Part shown: positions 10,564-22,978 of the stretch, one piece after another
Numbering within the stretch: position 1 is the stretch's first letter
How the letters are laid out: the number at the start of each line of letters is the position of its first letter
DNA from: Siniperca chuatsi
Taxonomy: Eukaryota > Chordata > Actinopteri > Centrarchiformes > Sinipercidae
DNA: 64,000 nt
Assembly: GCF_020085105.1 (NCBI RefSeq)
Contig: NC_058042.1
Location: forward strand, 25,614,001-25,678,000
Direction of reading: 5' to 3'
Position numbers and translations under genes: made by a program
Notes under the pieces: generated by a model
Told to the model about the DNA's origin: nothing
What the model saw: the letters and a program-made list of their open reading frames with translations, nothing else
Database searches by the model: none

Positions 10564-13500
10564 CTGACACACTGATGCATTAGTATTAATGATATTTAAC
10601 AATGTTATAATGTAATTTTTAATGTATCAGTCACAGGGGGCATTTTACTGCAGAATGAGTATTTTACATTTGATACTTTAAGTACATTTTGCTTTTACTT
10701 AAGTAGGATTTTTAAATTAAGGACATTTACATGTAATAGAGTATTTTTACATTGTGGTATTGCTAGTTTTACTACTGTTATCTTGAATCAAATTACACAT
10801 TTCTCTGGGTTTGAACATTGTTGGAAACATCTGGGACTCAACAAAATATATAACATAGGTCTTGTCATTTTTAGACATTCTAATGTGGAAATGTTAAATA
10901 TTATACCTTTAAGTAAAGGATCTGAGTACTTCTTCCACCACTGCTATATTCATATTGTGCTCACACTGTAATGTACATTGAGAGTATATCACATAATAGC
11001 CACTCTTTTTTAACCTTTTCTGGCCATTCCTGTGTCATCGGGTGAGTGTTAATCTGAACTGAGACAGACGTTGATTTGCACTGCCTTGAGCTGCGACCCC
11101 ACTGTGATATGTCAACACAAGAGCCGGCAGCTCAAGTTGTCACCGTGCCATCTGCTAACAGCCCGTCCTAAATGTCCATTTCTAAGCACAGCCAATCTCC
11201 CCTCCAGACAAACCCTCCGAGGCTGATATAGTTAGCTGGCTATTTATGACTAGGGAGGCTTAAATCCATCTTGCGATGCTCATAAAATGTTTAAATACTA
11301 TTTATTGAATCGGTCCTTGAGATTGAATTGCAGAGATTAATTCCAAAATGTGATATCCGCTATTTCCAAAATATGACCCCTACTCTGCTTAACTTATTGC
11401 CAGCATGAGAGTAAAATATTCCAGTGGATATTTTTGGTGCTTTTAATTTAAAGGAGAGTGAGGCTGAACAGTAAGCTGATATAGTTTTCTCTCCACAACA
11501 AATGTAGCATTTTGCAAAGAAACCAAATACATCTCAATGTATTAGCATGCTATATCGTTCAGTGGATGATTCCTACATATTTCATAAAACCTCTCTCTCT
11601 CCTCTAAAAATTATAATATAAAAAGAAACCCAGAGGAACTCATTTGAAAGAGAGGAAAATACCATTTTCTTATTTTTAGCAATTATAATCCTCCATGACT
11701 AGTGATCCCTGCAACACCATCCTCCTCCTTTCCCCCAGTGAGAGTTGATGGGGAAAAAGATCTCCCTTTCTCACATTTCTCTTCCCCCCTTGGCTCTGGA
11801 GACGCCGTACCCCTCACCATACACCATCACTCGCTTTTCACTGCGGGTAAACTGCATGAGCAGAAGACTCAGCCCCCACAGCCTGAAGCCTCTGTCCCCT
11901 GTTTATCATATTAGCCCACGCCCTTGAGCATTTTGCAACCAGACTCATCCTTTGAACTAAGGAGAAAAAGCAGACCAGGGCGACCATACCATAAATCATA
12001 TGGGTTTAAATTCTGAAATGGCCTTGTACTAAACCAGGCTTCAGAATGGAGCGTCTTGATTGGCTGTCTTGGTAGGCTTGTGTTCCAGCCATGACTCCTG
12101 TTTCCTCTGTTTGGCTATGAAAACTAAATATTAGCAGCACAAAATATTTTGTGATAAAATCATGTCGACGTGAGAGTCATCCATGAAGAGCTGGGGGATC
12201 ACATTATCCTCCAGCATATGTATCTAGAAAGGCTTAATTACACCAGTGCAGGACTAGCCATTGTTCAGAATAATTAAGATAGGTTGAGTGTCATTACTGA
12301 CTCCCATAGTTCTAATTTTGCAGAAGAGCCAGTCTGTTGAGCAGAATAGGAGCAATTTTGGAGACAGCCAGCTAATGCACTGAATTTTACACTGGCCCCT
12401 GCTGACTTCCATGCTTCACCTGCAGATGAATGTCTTAGCTGCCATTCATGTAGTGTATTCCAGGCCAGTACCAAATGTGATTGGAATCCACTACACGAAT
12501 GGGCTGCAGTATTTACCTTTTGAAAACTAACAAACAAGCAAATCTCAATAATTTACTCTGATGAATGCCCCAAATTCATAAACAAAATGTTTCCCATCAA
12601 CCAGGTAACAGATGGAACGCACATGATGAAAAAGTGGCCTGTAATATTCATATAGCCCAGGAGAGCTGTTAGATATACCAGCGCTGAGGGCAGAATCAGC
12701 TGTGATTGTTAGACCTTAGTACAACAGAAGCCTGAAAGGCCTTTCAATGATTTTTTTTATTATTATTATGAAACATAAAAAAATCCCTGTCGCTGACCAC
12801 CTCTGGTGTGCTTAAGAGTCAGAAATAGATCTCACTAAAAGGCCTAAAGGACTGTTGAACAATCAGCGGCACATTCACAAAGAGAGGGCTGTGGAGGGGG
12901 GAGGAGAGCGGTGGGTGAGGAAGGAACGAGGCAGAGGAGACAGAAGAATGGGAGGTGGGTGAAGAGGGAGACCTCGAGCAAAATTAATGAATCTTGACAA
13001 AATGGCTACATGGTCTAAATTATAAAACACCTGTGTATTGATTGACATTCCTCATTGACCAGGTCTGGTCCTCTTTCGGCTCCAAAAGGGCACTTTGAAA
13101 TGATTTGCCAATATGACTTCAGAAAGAATCAAGTCACATACCGCTTTTGGAGATGTGCAGATCATTCAGGCAATTGGTGATGCTGCCATTCTCTCCTTCT
13201 GCCTGCCAGCACTGCAAAGTTGTGCCATTTATGTCAATCTCCTGACCACAGAGAGAGCTACACATGTAAAAACTGCCATGTGACTGGCTGAGGAACATAC
13301 AAAACAGTTCTCATTCATTTAAAATAAAAAAGTGCAACAAATCTGCGTTTTCCAAAATCATTTTAAATCACTGTTGCAGCAAATCTAATTTTCTGATCTT
13401 ACGCAGCTGAGGTTAAGGTTTTGTTAGGTTAGGGGTTGGGTTGGGTTGGTTAGGGAAAGATGATGGTTTCAATGAGCTGAAACTTAGGTGATAATTCTCT

Positions 13501-14639
13501 GCAGGTTCGTCACACCAGCAACCACTTTCACATTGTCACATTGTTTTCACATTGTCATTTGATACATTGTTATTATAAAAATATCGATTATAGCTGCTTT
13601 CAGGAAACATCTAGTCCCAACTGTGACCTCATCACTCCGTATGTTACTCAGTAGCATTTCCCACTTAAACTTGAGAGGACAAGTCCAAACATATTTTTTT
13701 TTTACATGTTCCAGCCATCAAAGGTATTTTTTGTGTTTGCCCGGAATGATAAAATGTTTGCCAACAGCGAATCCATAATATTTCCACAGACTTGCTTGTC
13801 AGTGCAGCAGACTTAACATACGTCCAGCGAAGACGAAGAATAGAGCACTTTCACCTGGCAGAAAGCAGACATCTGTGGCATCACTGAAGTACCTGTGAAG
13901 ACTTAAACCTTATAACACATTAAAAATAACTTTTGACTGTTGAGGTCGCAGATGGGGTTAGGAAACATAGCGGTTTTGGTTAAAATCAGTACTTCGATAA
14001 GGTTATGATAAGGGAATGATCATGTTTGTGGCTATAAGAAACCATTGTTGACAGTCAGTAGGAAACAGGAAAATGAACAGCAGTCTCCTGTGTCAAAGTC
14101 TGTCGTTTTCTTGACCCATTCAAGTACCCCGACCTCCTCCCTCTGTGGTATTTATGGCTGTAGAACAACATCACATAACTTCCTCCTTCGCTCCCAGTGG
14201 ACAAGAGTAATAATTCCTACGGTAGAGGGCTTTGTCACTTGAACGTAAACATACTATATGTTGTTTTGGGGTATTTTCTGTCTTCTGTTGCGAGTCAGGT
14301 ATCTCCTACAAAACCTGATATACCATTATCATTACCAACAGCCCTCTATGAAGCAGGTTTCATAGAGGCTATAGTCTTTACATAACATGAAGGCGGCAGA
14401 AGCTCATTTGTGTAAAGGATGACTCACTTTCATTAGCAGAAGTGGATCCTTCTGAGCTATCGTACCTTTGATGTTTCCTCCTTAGGTGTGTCACAGGGAA
14501 TCATTTGTTATTTGCAAAATGTGCAAGATTGTCTGTGTATGTGAGAGTGTGTAACCACATAGCTCACAGCAGTGGATACAATAGACAGTTACAGTATGGT
14601 GCCAACTTCCCCAGAGCAAAACAGAGAAAGAACAATAAG

Positions 14640-15020
14640 AAGGAGGAGTAAGGGGAAATTGTATTGTGTGTGAATGCGTGTGTGTGTGTGTGCATGCTTA
14701 TACCTGTGACTGTGGATCTTTAGCTGTGTCTATATGTATGTGTGTGTGTGTGCCAGGACACAAAAGCTGTAAGTATGTCAGCGTGTGCAAATGTGTGTGT
14801 TTTGTGTGTGAAAAGAGGGGTGGAGGAGAGAACCCAGAGCCAAGATAGTGTAGGAAGAAGGAGGAGGATGTGAGAGAGTTGTGCAGGAGAGAGGAAAAGA
14901 CCTGTGAGGTGATGGGCGAGCGACAGAGTGTGTCTGTGGCCAGGGTGAGTGTGCTGTAGGTGTGTGTGTGTGTGCTTCTAAAGAGTCTGAGAAAGAGATG
15001 GACAGACAGGGAGAGAAGGA
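14640..15020 (+). repeat. GT-rich and GA-rich low-complexity tract
   Basis: Interrupted TGTGTG runs near 14.68, 14.74, 14.80 and 14.96 kb alternate with purine-rich GAGGA and AGAGAGG stretches. Cysteine-rich or His/Pro-rich open frames here come from the base composition and are not genes. Confidence 0.6.
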
Positions 15021-15361
15021 GGCGGTGTTTTTGAACATACAGTTATGCTTCCTTTCTATTTCTGGCACAGCCGTTGGGATTAAAGGAGGCAGTTCAACTC
15101 TGAATATTTCATGATTATGTGTCAACCATGGAGACATTTAGATTATTAGCATTCTCCTTTCTGCTGTGATGATCAGAAGAAGCAGTATTTGTTGTATTTC
15201 TTCTTGACCTTTAGTTGCCCTCTCACCTGTTTCCTGTTCACCCAATTGACCATTCCAAACTCCTTCCTCAAACAGCGATCACAGCTTAGCAACCGTAGCT
15301 AGGCACGGCAAGTTAAAGTGATGTGCATGGGGCTCCAGTAATATACTATACGATACTTGGA

Positions 15362-15575
15362 ATCTAAACCTAGGGTGGTTAATGTATTTTAGAAGCACTT
15401 TTTCTTTCCTGACAGCATCCCCACAGCATTCAATAACTCAAATGCTCTGGGAAAAATATTTTAAAAATACGGTATCTGTTGTGGCTGCAACAGTCCTGTA
15501 ATAAGCCCATGATTGGCTGGCCTAGCAGCCTGTCTACCTACCTACCTGCCTACCTGCATGCACTCTGCCCCGTTA
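15362..15575. mobile_element. Partial sister copy of the 4.9-kb MITE
   Basis: It starts with CTAAACCTAGGGTGGTTAAT, close to the left terminus of the 4894-5195 element, and shares AGAAGCA, AACTCAAATGCTCTG, GTAATAAGCCCATGATTGGC and the CCTACC...CATGCACTCTGCC block. It has an internal insertion of about 35 bp relative to that copy, and I cannot find the right inverted terminus. It is therefore 3' truncated or interrupted. Confidence 0.65.
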
Positions 15576-16587
15576 CTTTCAAGAACAAGGGGCACATCAA
15601 TGGCTAACTACATTAGTTTGTGGGGTTACAACTTATGTATATGTGTACTTTCATGTATTTATTCCAGGGTTCCAGAGTTTTACACTTAGCCTATTTTAAG
15701 AGAAATTGTGCTCGCTTTGTGAGATAGTGTGACTAACTGGCTGTATCCAATCAGTGTGTGGAGTGACTGCAGTGAAATGTCTTAAACCGCATGGAGGAAG
15801 TTGCTGAACGAATTCAATAATTCCCACATAAGACAGAGTTTGCACTCAAAGAGATCCCAATGAGGTGAAATTCACTTCCTAATCCCCTGCCAAAAACTCA
15901 GCTGGAAAAATAAGGGAATGGGTTTTTTTATGGTTTTATGTTGGTCTGCAGTTAGTAAGCTCGGAGCTCCAATAAGGATCCTATGCTCTCTCTCTCTCTC
16001 TCTCTGGCTTCCCCACTGACACTTCTTCCTCCCTTCACCTCCCTCCAAAGCCCTAAATCACTCTGACTGTGGACAAGCATCCAGTTAATAAACCTAACAG
16101 CCAGCAGGGAAGTGCTAGCATTGCCTATGTGTGAGTGTGTGTGTGCGTGTGAGAGAGGGGTCCAGAGTAACATACTGTATCTGTATATAAAGTCTCTAGG
16201 GAGGAAAAAGCACCATATCTGATACTGATAACAGCTTGGAGTGATAAATCCATCCACCATTTTTTCCAGAGCCATCTTTAAACCTCACAACTTATGAAAA
16301 CATCCTTCTATGGCCACAGTGGAGGACCAACCGTATACTGCATGTGGGAAAATCATTCTCTGTGATAGTATTTAACAAAGCTGAAGACATGATTCATTAT
16401 CTGTAGCACAATGACGATGAGGCGTCAAAGCCAAAGCCGAATTTAGGTATGAACGTTCTGTGCTATGTCACGGTTGAGAGGCTGCAGGGTCACACAGTTT
16501 GAAATGCAGGTGCACAGACGTGCAGGGTTTCCTGCGGCAAGCAGGCAGTTCTCTTGTCAAAGGTGTACGGAGGCATGACACGTAAAG

Positions 16588-16591
<4 letters not shown>

Positions 16592-16620
<29 letters not shown>
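16592..16620. repeat. (AC)n microsatellite
   Basis: Perfect AC dinucleotide run of about 14 units in intergenic sequence. Confidence 0.95.
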
Positions 16621-16621
<1 letters not shown>

Positions 16622-16949
16622 CTCCCCTCTCGGCAGCCAACCGCCACAGGACGGCTGATAAAAATATCACAAGCCCTATCAGGCAATTAAACAGGGAGAC
16701 GCAGCAGCGGAGTGTGTTGGCTGCTTAATGGCTTTGGCCTCCCCGTGCAGGAGCCAGTGTGACTGGCCAACAGGGGGGATATGGACCACTGATGGAGTGG
16801 GAAATCAAAAGGTAGGTGAAGCAGCTACATTGGTCTCAGTGAACAGTTTTTCTGTCACGTGGTAGAAGAAAGGTGCTCAGGGAGGTCTTACCACAGTCTG
16901 AGGAAATGTTTCTGTGGAGAAAAAAAGGATTAAACTGTGAAGTTGTAAT

Positions 16950-17450
16950 AGTTTGTTGGTACAACTTTTCAGTGAGTCATGATTTATAAATTCTCAAATA
17001 GCGGGTTTATTAATGGTTAATGAATCATTTGGTAATGCCATCAGTAATAAGCCATTAATGAGGACAACGTTTGGGTTGCCAGGTTGTGAAAAATCTTTTG
17101 GCTGGTGCTCGTCCTCAAAACCTTTGTAGTTTTAGCTTCTTTGTAGCTCTTTTCAACTGGTTTGTAAGTTGTAACTAATGGATTTATTAATAGTTTATAA
17201 TTAATTTGTCAATGCCTTAAAGATTTGTAATAAGCCATTAATAAGAACAACTCTCCATTACATCATTTGACTATTAACTTATATGAAAGCCCTGCAGAGC
17301 ATACGGACCAAAATCCATTTATTAATAACTTAATAACATTTACAACTACAGACTTACAGATTTCTGACCTATAAAACATAAATAAAGAATTTATTCATCG
17401 TTAATAAATCAATTAATTACAACTCATAAACCCCTTATAAAGAATGCATG
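16950..17450. mobile_element. AT-rich inverted-repeat element (MITE-like)
   Basis: The block AATAAGCCATTAATgAGgACAAC occurs near 17.04 kb and again near 17.23 kb. The segment GTTTGTAAGTTGTAACTAAT (about 17.16 kb) recurs in inverted form near 17.41-17.43 kb. Such AT-rich fold-back elements with internal subrepeats are common non-autonomous DNA transposons in fish. The L2-like LINE fragment begins right beside it. Boundaries and family are approximate. Confidence 0.45.
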
Positions 17451-17479
17451 TACCCATAGATTTTATCTGCTATCTACTG

Positions 17480-18244
17480 ACTACCTGTCACAACATCTCA
17501 AGCCTGTTGCAAGAAATCTTGGTGTCCTGTTTGATAGCAATTTATGTTTTGAGCAACATGTCACTAAGCTTGCCCAATCATGTTTTTATCACCTCTCTCA
17601 AATATTGCGAAAATCTGATCTATTTTAAGTCTTAGTGATGCAGAAACTATTTTCTGAAAATGCTTTTATCTCCTCACGCCTTGATTATTCTAACAGCCTG
17701 TTCATTTGTCTCAATCAAAAAACGTTGACACGACTGCAGACTGTACAGAGCTCAGCTGCTAGGCTGTTAACCAGGACCAAGAAGTACGACCACATCACAC
17801 CTGTTTTAGCCTCTTTACATTGGCTCCCTGTTTGTTTTAGGATTGGTTTTAAGATCTTGTTGATTACTTTTAAGGCTCTTCATTGCCTGGCCCCAGATTC
17901 TATTTTAGAACTTTTAATCCCTTATGAACCTTCACATAGTTTTAGGTCTTCGGGCAGGGGTCTCCTGTCTGTTCCTGAGTCCAGGATGAAAACAAAGGGG
18001 GACAGAGCTTTTGCCATCAGGACCCCAAGGGTCTGGAACAACTTGCTGAAGAAATTAGGTTGTCTGAGTCAGTGTCTTCTTTCAAATCTCTTCTGAAAAC
18101 GTATTTTTATCGGAAAGCATATCCTGATCATACCTGAGCTGTCTATTTTATTGGTTTTTATGTATTTTATCATACACTGTGGTATTTTATTTCTCTCTGT
18201 GAAGCGCTTTGTACTTTGTTTTGATAAGTGCTCTATAAATAAAG

Positions 18245-18300
<56 letters not shown>
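17480..18300 (+). mobile_element. 5'-truncated L2-like LINE, reverse-transcriptase C-terminal remnant
   Basis: The frame from about 17518 to 18093 reads as the region after the palm of an L2-clade ORF2. Recognisable phrases are LGVLFDSNLCFEQHV, SSRLDYSNSL, LQTVQSSAARLLTRTKK, HITPVLASLHWLPV and KTKGDRAFAIRTPRVWN. An in-frame TAA at 17626-17628 and a degraded end show it is dead. The 3' end has the expected AAGCGCTTTGTAC and GCTCTATAAATAAAG, then the (TTA)n tail at 18245-18300. Only the last 0.8 kb survives, as is usual for LINE insertions truncated at the 5' end. Confidence 0.85.
18245..18300 (+). repeat. (TTA)n tail of the LINE
   Basis: A run of about 18 TTA units directly follows the LINE 3' end. 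This is the microsatellite tail that L2-type elements prime on or carry. Confidence 0.9.
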
Positions 18301-21300
18301 CATCCTCTTGGAGCTATTATATCTACATATAACATTCCTAGTTTCTTCTCTCTTGATATAATGAATAGACCCAAGTCATTATAGTCATATCGGCTGCTGA
18401 GATTTCTACTATCTTGAAAAGGTGGGTAAATGGAGCCTGTTGCATAGTGTACCCATGAATGTTAGCAGGCATCTGCTCTGTTTAAGTACCCTTGAGCAAA
18501 CTGTTCAGTCGCCACCAGCTCTGATGCAGCTGCTCTTTATCCAACACTACAGTCTGATGTCCCTGGACAACCTTACAACAGTTGAACTTCATTTTATTAT
18601 CACATCGAAGAAAAACTTTGTAATCTGAGATCACAGGGACTTCGACCTCAGCTGTATTCCTTGTGCATATAGACGTCATACCCCTGATGCTGCTTCACCT
18701 CAGGACACACAGAACATCACGGATGAGATGGATCTACTCTCCATAATGGACATTCCTCAAACCCAAATGGACATTATCAGCTGGGTGATAGAGGTTGGTA
18801 TCTGTTCCATGTCTTGGCTCCTGGCATGTCTACCACTCTCACCTCAGCAAGGGGGTCTGTGATGGACTCCGTATCACCTCACACAATTTCAGCCAGCCGA
18901 TACAAGGTGGCACAACTGTGGACTTGGATAGAGACACAACTTTCTTTTGGTTGTGCGTGTGTATGTGTGAGAGAGATACGGTAAAAAAAGAGAAAGAGAG
19001 TGACAGCGTGTGTCCCATGATCCCTAGATTCAGGCTGCAGTTAATGGAGACAGATAGTAGGTTAGTTACTCCAGTGGAACAACAGCACTGATAAACTAGA
19101 CTCCTTGTTTAGCACTCAAACAGAAATAAACATTCACAACATGGGGCAAAGCCTCTTCTCAAAGGGCTTTATTTGTTGGATGGAAAAACCTCTTTCAGCT
19201 CCATTAGATGTAAGCATGATGGAAAAGAGGAGACAGATTTGTTATGATGAAAACCTCACCTTCGTAAGCCCATTCTCCTTGTATTTCTGCCTGCAACTTT
19301 GGTCTAAAGTAATAATAACTGGTAGTACTTAGATTGTATAATAAAGATTACACCATAATGAGACATTGCAAGTGTTCCATCAAAGTCAATTTAGCTTAAA
19401 ATGTGCTTGGAGTATGTTGGTTCGCAGATGTGAGGATTGAGTCACATTGCTCAGGGGCATTTGGGTAGCAATGTTGATACCAGTGACTGCTAGCTTATTC
19501 TGTACTGTGGCATTAACAGTGGAAAATTTGGACTTTCAACAGGCAACCAAGCATCAGGCACTAAATGCACATTACTGACAAGAATAAAACTATCAACCAT
19601 ATAACAACCAGCCTGCTGACATGTTGCCTAATGTGTCTTCCCTGTCCACTGTTTTCAGCCACATCAAGGCATACGGAGAGAACACGCCTCACCATGGCAG
19701 ATGTGGATTTGGCTGACAAAAATCATGAAAACACATGGAGAGTGGGTCAAAATGAAGAATGATAACTTGATGTAATGGCTCTATGTGTGGCTGTATTTGC
19801 TCAAAATCCCGCTCCCCTCCCCATCAGCACTAACATCTAGATGAAGGGCTGCTAAGTCAGCTCCGGTCCAGCCTGCTCTTGCTCCACAGCTCAGCCTCCC
19901 AGTGTGTGTGTGCTGCAGACAAAGATAGGACTCTCAAAGGGCCAGCACAATGCTGGGCGGCTCAAAGGCTCCCATTTCTGCTTGCTCCTCTCAGTCTCCC
20001 TCTATCACACTTTTTCTAATGGAAAAAAAATTACCCGGCCCACACATCAGAGCATGCTGTAGCATTGACAAAATGACTTATTACTCCTCGTTGCACACTT
20101 CCCTCTCTCTCCCTGGATTCATCGAGCTCCCAACCTTCTCTCAAAATGGCTGGCACCTCCTGGTGCTTGTCTAGCCTGTCACCCTTCCTCTGCAGTGACC
20201 TTGAGACGGAGATGAAGGAGTGATGGTGCTCCCATAACTGCTGCAAAAAGCCCCCTCCCCCACAAAAAAAAAAAAATACACAGCAGCAAGATGGCTTTCA
20301 CATAACACTGACAGCCTGAGGAGGGTGTGGGGGGGAAACCCTCTGCATATCCGCATCAATCAAAACAGGATTAGGGTGCCTCTCTCTGGTCCTTTTTTAT
20401 TTCCCATTAACTTGAAGTTGCTGATGAAATACGGAGCTGTTAAATGGTAACTGGGGTTGCAAAGTCGCAATATAGCTTTTACTATCGTATAATAATATTT
20501 AATTTAATACGTTAAATTTAAAAAGACAAACAACAACATCAATATTTTTTTTACAAATAACGGGATAGCTTTATAAAAATTCTACTAGTTTACAAGATTT
20601 GAATGTTTGGATTGTAACCCTGTATGACCTTCCAAATTTTATTTATTATAGTATTGGCATGATCATTAACACAATGAGTGTAGACGCTTTATTGTAACAC
20701 TGGTGCATTGCCATTGTCAATGACACAGGGGGGCAAAGTCATTCTGACAGCAAGACACACAGATGAAAAGATGTGACAATGTGTGAAACAAAACTGTCTG
20801 TTGTAATCAACCACCTTCACAGGCAAATACGATCCACCCCGTCACGTGACCCATTGGATGCCATTCTTCGACGTCTTGCTGAAATAGGGACGCAGACAAG
20901 AGATGATGCATTAATTATTAATCAAATAAAGACAGTGAGAAGTGATAGGAGTGGAAGGCAATCGTCCTGGCCATGCTGAATTAATGAAGCGACGGCTTTC
21001 TTCCACATGCCAGGTTTCTGAATGACTCGGCTCATCACTGCTCACTTTCTGGAGCCGTCTTTGCCATCCATCCATGGACAAGCTCAGAAACCCAGGGCTC
21101 CAAAATATCCACTCTTTAGCCACTCTTCATTAAAACTAAAAGCCCGATCAGTTTACAGGCTTGTTCTCCTCATGACCTTGAGCTCATGCAGGCGAGGGTG
21201 GCTTTCAGCAGGAAATTTTGAGTTTTTAGTCCCCGCTGAAAAGTAGACATCATTGGCTCAGCTGAGGGTGAGAGTGGTGGGGTCCCAGTGCACGGCTGTC

Positions 21301-21599
21301 AGGCGACCCTGTCCAATTCCTGTCCAGTACACCCTTCTCTAACCACCTGAGCCTCTGCGCTGTGTGCCCGTCTGCTGGCAGTGGAGTCAAGTAGTACAGA
21401 ACCAATTCATTGCTTCACACCAATTCAAAATCTAGTTTCACTTGCCCTGTCAGGTTACACCTCCTCCCTCACACTTCTACCTCTTTTCTTAACACCTGTG
21501 GTGATGTCACTGAGTAGCCCTGCCGGAGAAATGCTGCTGTGTCCTTTCCCCTCAAAATGAAAAAAAAAAAAAAACAAATAACAAAAAAGTAAAAATTAC

Positions 21600-21790
21600 T
21601 CAAGGAGGAGTTGGGCATTCCCATAGCAACCAGGTCCTGTGGTATAGGCAGGGATATCAGGCCAAGCCCAATGCCATTTGCATACAAATTGCCCAGCTGG
21701 CACCTTGTTGTTATGACAACGGCACACAGCTCCCAGAATTCATTTGGAAGTGAAATACAAAAGGAAAGCAGCCAGCGAGGAGTCATTGAT
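21600..21790. promoter_or_regulatory. Candidate distal regulatory element: two RFX X-boxes flanking an octamer
   Basis: ATTCCCATAGCAAC at 21617-21630 and GTTGTTATGACAAC at 21707-21720 both match every position of the X-box consensus RYYNYYATRRNRAC bound by RFX factors. The second is a near-perfect palindrome. Between them ATTTGCAT at 21676-21683 matches the POU octamer; on the minus strand it reads ATTTGTATGCAAAT, similar to a SOX-OCT composite. The segment is non-coding and about 1.2 kb upstream of the dhdh pseudogene. Function is inferred from motifs only. Confidence 0.35.
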
Positions 21791-22978
21791 GAAATTCCTT
21801 TTCTTTTATAATGAAGACGCTGATGACACTGACACAACGTTTTCATGTAAATCCAAACACCATATAGTACCTGCAGGAAATGAGAAAAAATATCAGATAC
21901 TCAAGACTTATTGGACAAGATAATAACTCGAATGCAGGTTGAAATGATTGTAATATTAAAGGAGTATGTATGTTTTCCTGCAGCAAAATATGTTAAAATT
22001 ACACTTGTCAGTGTAATGTATCCAGACAAGTAAATCCTTGTTTTTTCCTTCACAAACTGATCAACAAATTCTATATTCCTCTGTCAGATTTTCCAAAGTG
22101 CATCTGTTTTCTTTTTGGTTAACCTGATTTTGCAAACCTTTATATAATTCCTTACAATGAGCCATGGCAAATCCTCAAAGGTTCAGAGAGAAAGTAAACT
22201 CGGCTGACAACACAGTGTCCTCTACTGGCAGCATGTGGCAGGAAGTTTACACAACTGCCTGTCTGGCTAAATGGATAATATTTAGCTCAAGGGCAACTGA
22301 GCTGATGCTTTTCCATAGTCATCCTGGCTCAGCTTACTGGTCAGTTAAATTGCCCTGCTGTGGGGTCTGTGAGCATTCTGTGAACCCAGCCTATCTATTT
22401 ATCCCAGCAACCACCACAAGACTGTGGTTTAATCATTGGCTTCTGTGCGGCTGTCAAACCATCTCAGGCTAATCAGTGCCTCTCTCGGGGGGACGACAAA
22501 GCAGCTTCTGGATCCAATACTTGACCTTTACTACTCTGCTGTGCTGATCTATGGGCAAGGTGAGCCCTCGCCCTGTACATATTAAACTGGGCACTTTTCC
22601 CCCTTCAGCGTGTTAATAATGAGAGCCCCATTGATCCCGTTACAGATTGTTAGAAACTGGTACAAACCACTTCAGCTCGGACTGAAAGGCCTGTGTCAGC
22701 AACACCACAGCAACACAGCAGTGTGTGTTTACGTGTGTGAGTGTGTATGTTGCATCCTCTACCTCAGGGTGGGAGCAGAAGGAAGGTGACACATCCTGCC
22801 TCCCCAGCATATAAATGCAAGAGCCTTCTTGATGAAGTGCCTCTGGCTCTAAGGCATGACAGTTTAGCATGTTCCTTTCCCTGAATGTGCAACCTTTCCC
22901 AAGGTCACAATTCGCCAGCAGCACAGATCTTTACTAAAGCACCACCCTGCTCATTTGTCACTTACCATCCAATTCAAC

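Larger units (their letters stand above)
2936..22978. other. About 20 kb intergenic interval between hcn4 and dhdh
   Basis: I find no host coding exon on either strand; the open frames are short and without recognisable domains. It contains SINE fragments (about 3.2 and 10.4 kb), an inverted-repeat transposon (4.9 kb) and its partial sister (15.4 kb), a GT-rich and purine-rich low-complexity tract (about 14.65-15.0 kb), an AT-rich inverted-repeat element (about 17.0-17.4 kb), an L2-like LINE remnant (17.5-18.3 kb), and a candidate regulatory element (21.6-21.7 kb). Such an interval could hold distant regulatory DNA for hcn4, but nothing in the sequence proves this. Confidence 0.6.

Noticed and set aside
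13420-13460. Telomere-like GGTTAGGGGTTGGG stretch
   Set aside because: Short and irregular, not TTAGGG arrays; probably part of an old interspersed repeat or chance.
14666-15137. Cys-rich and His/Pro-rich open frames on both strands
   Set aside because: They come from GT-rich and GA-rich low-complexity DNA and have no splice or domain support.
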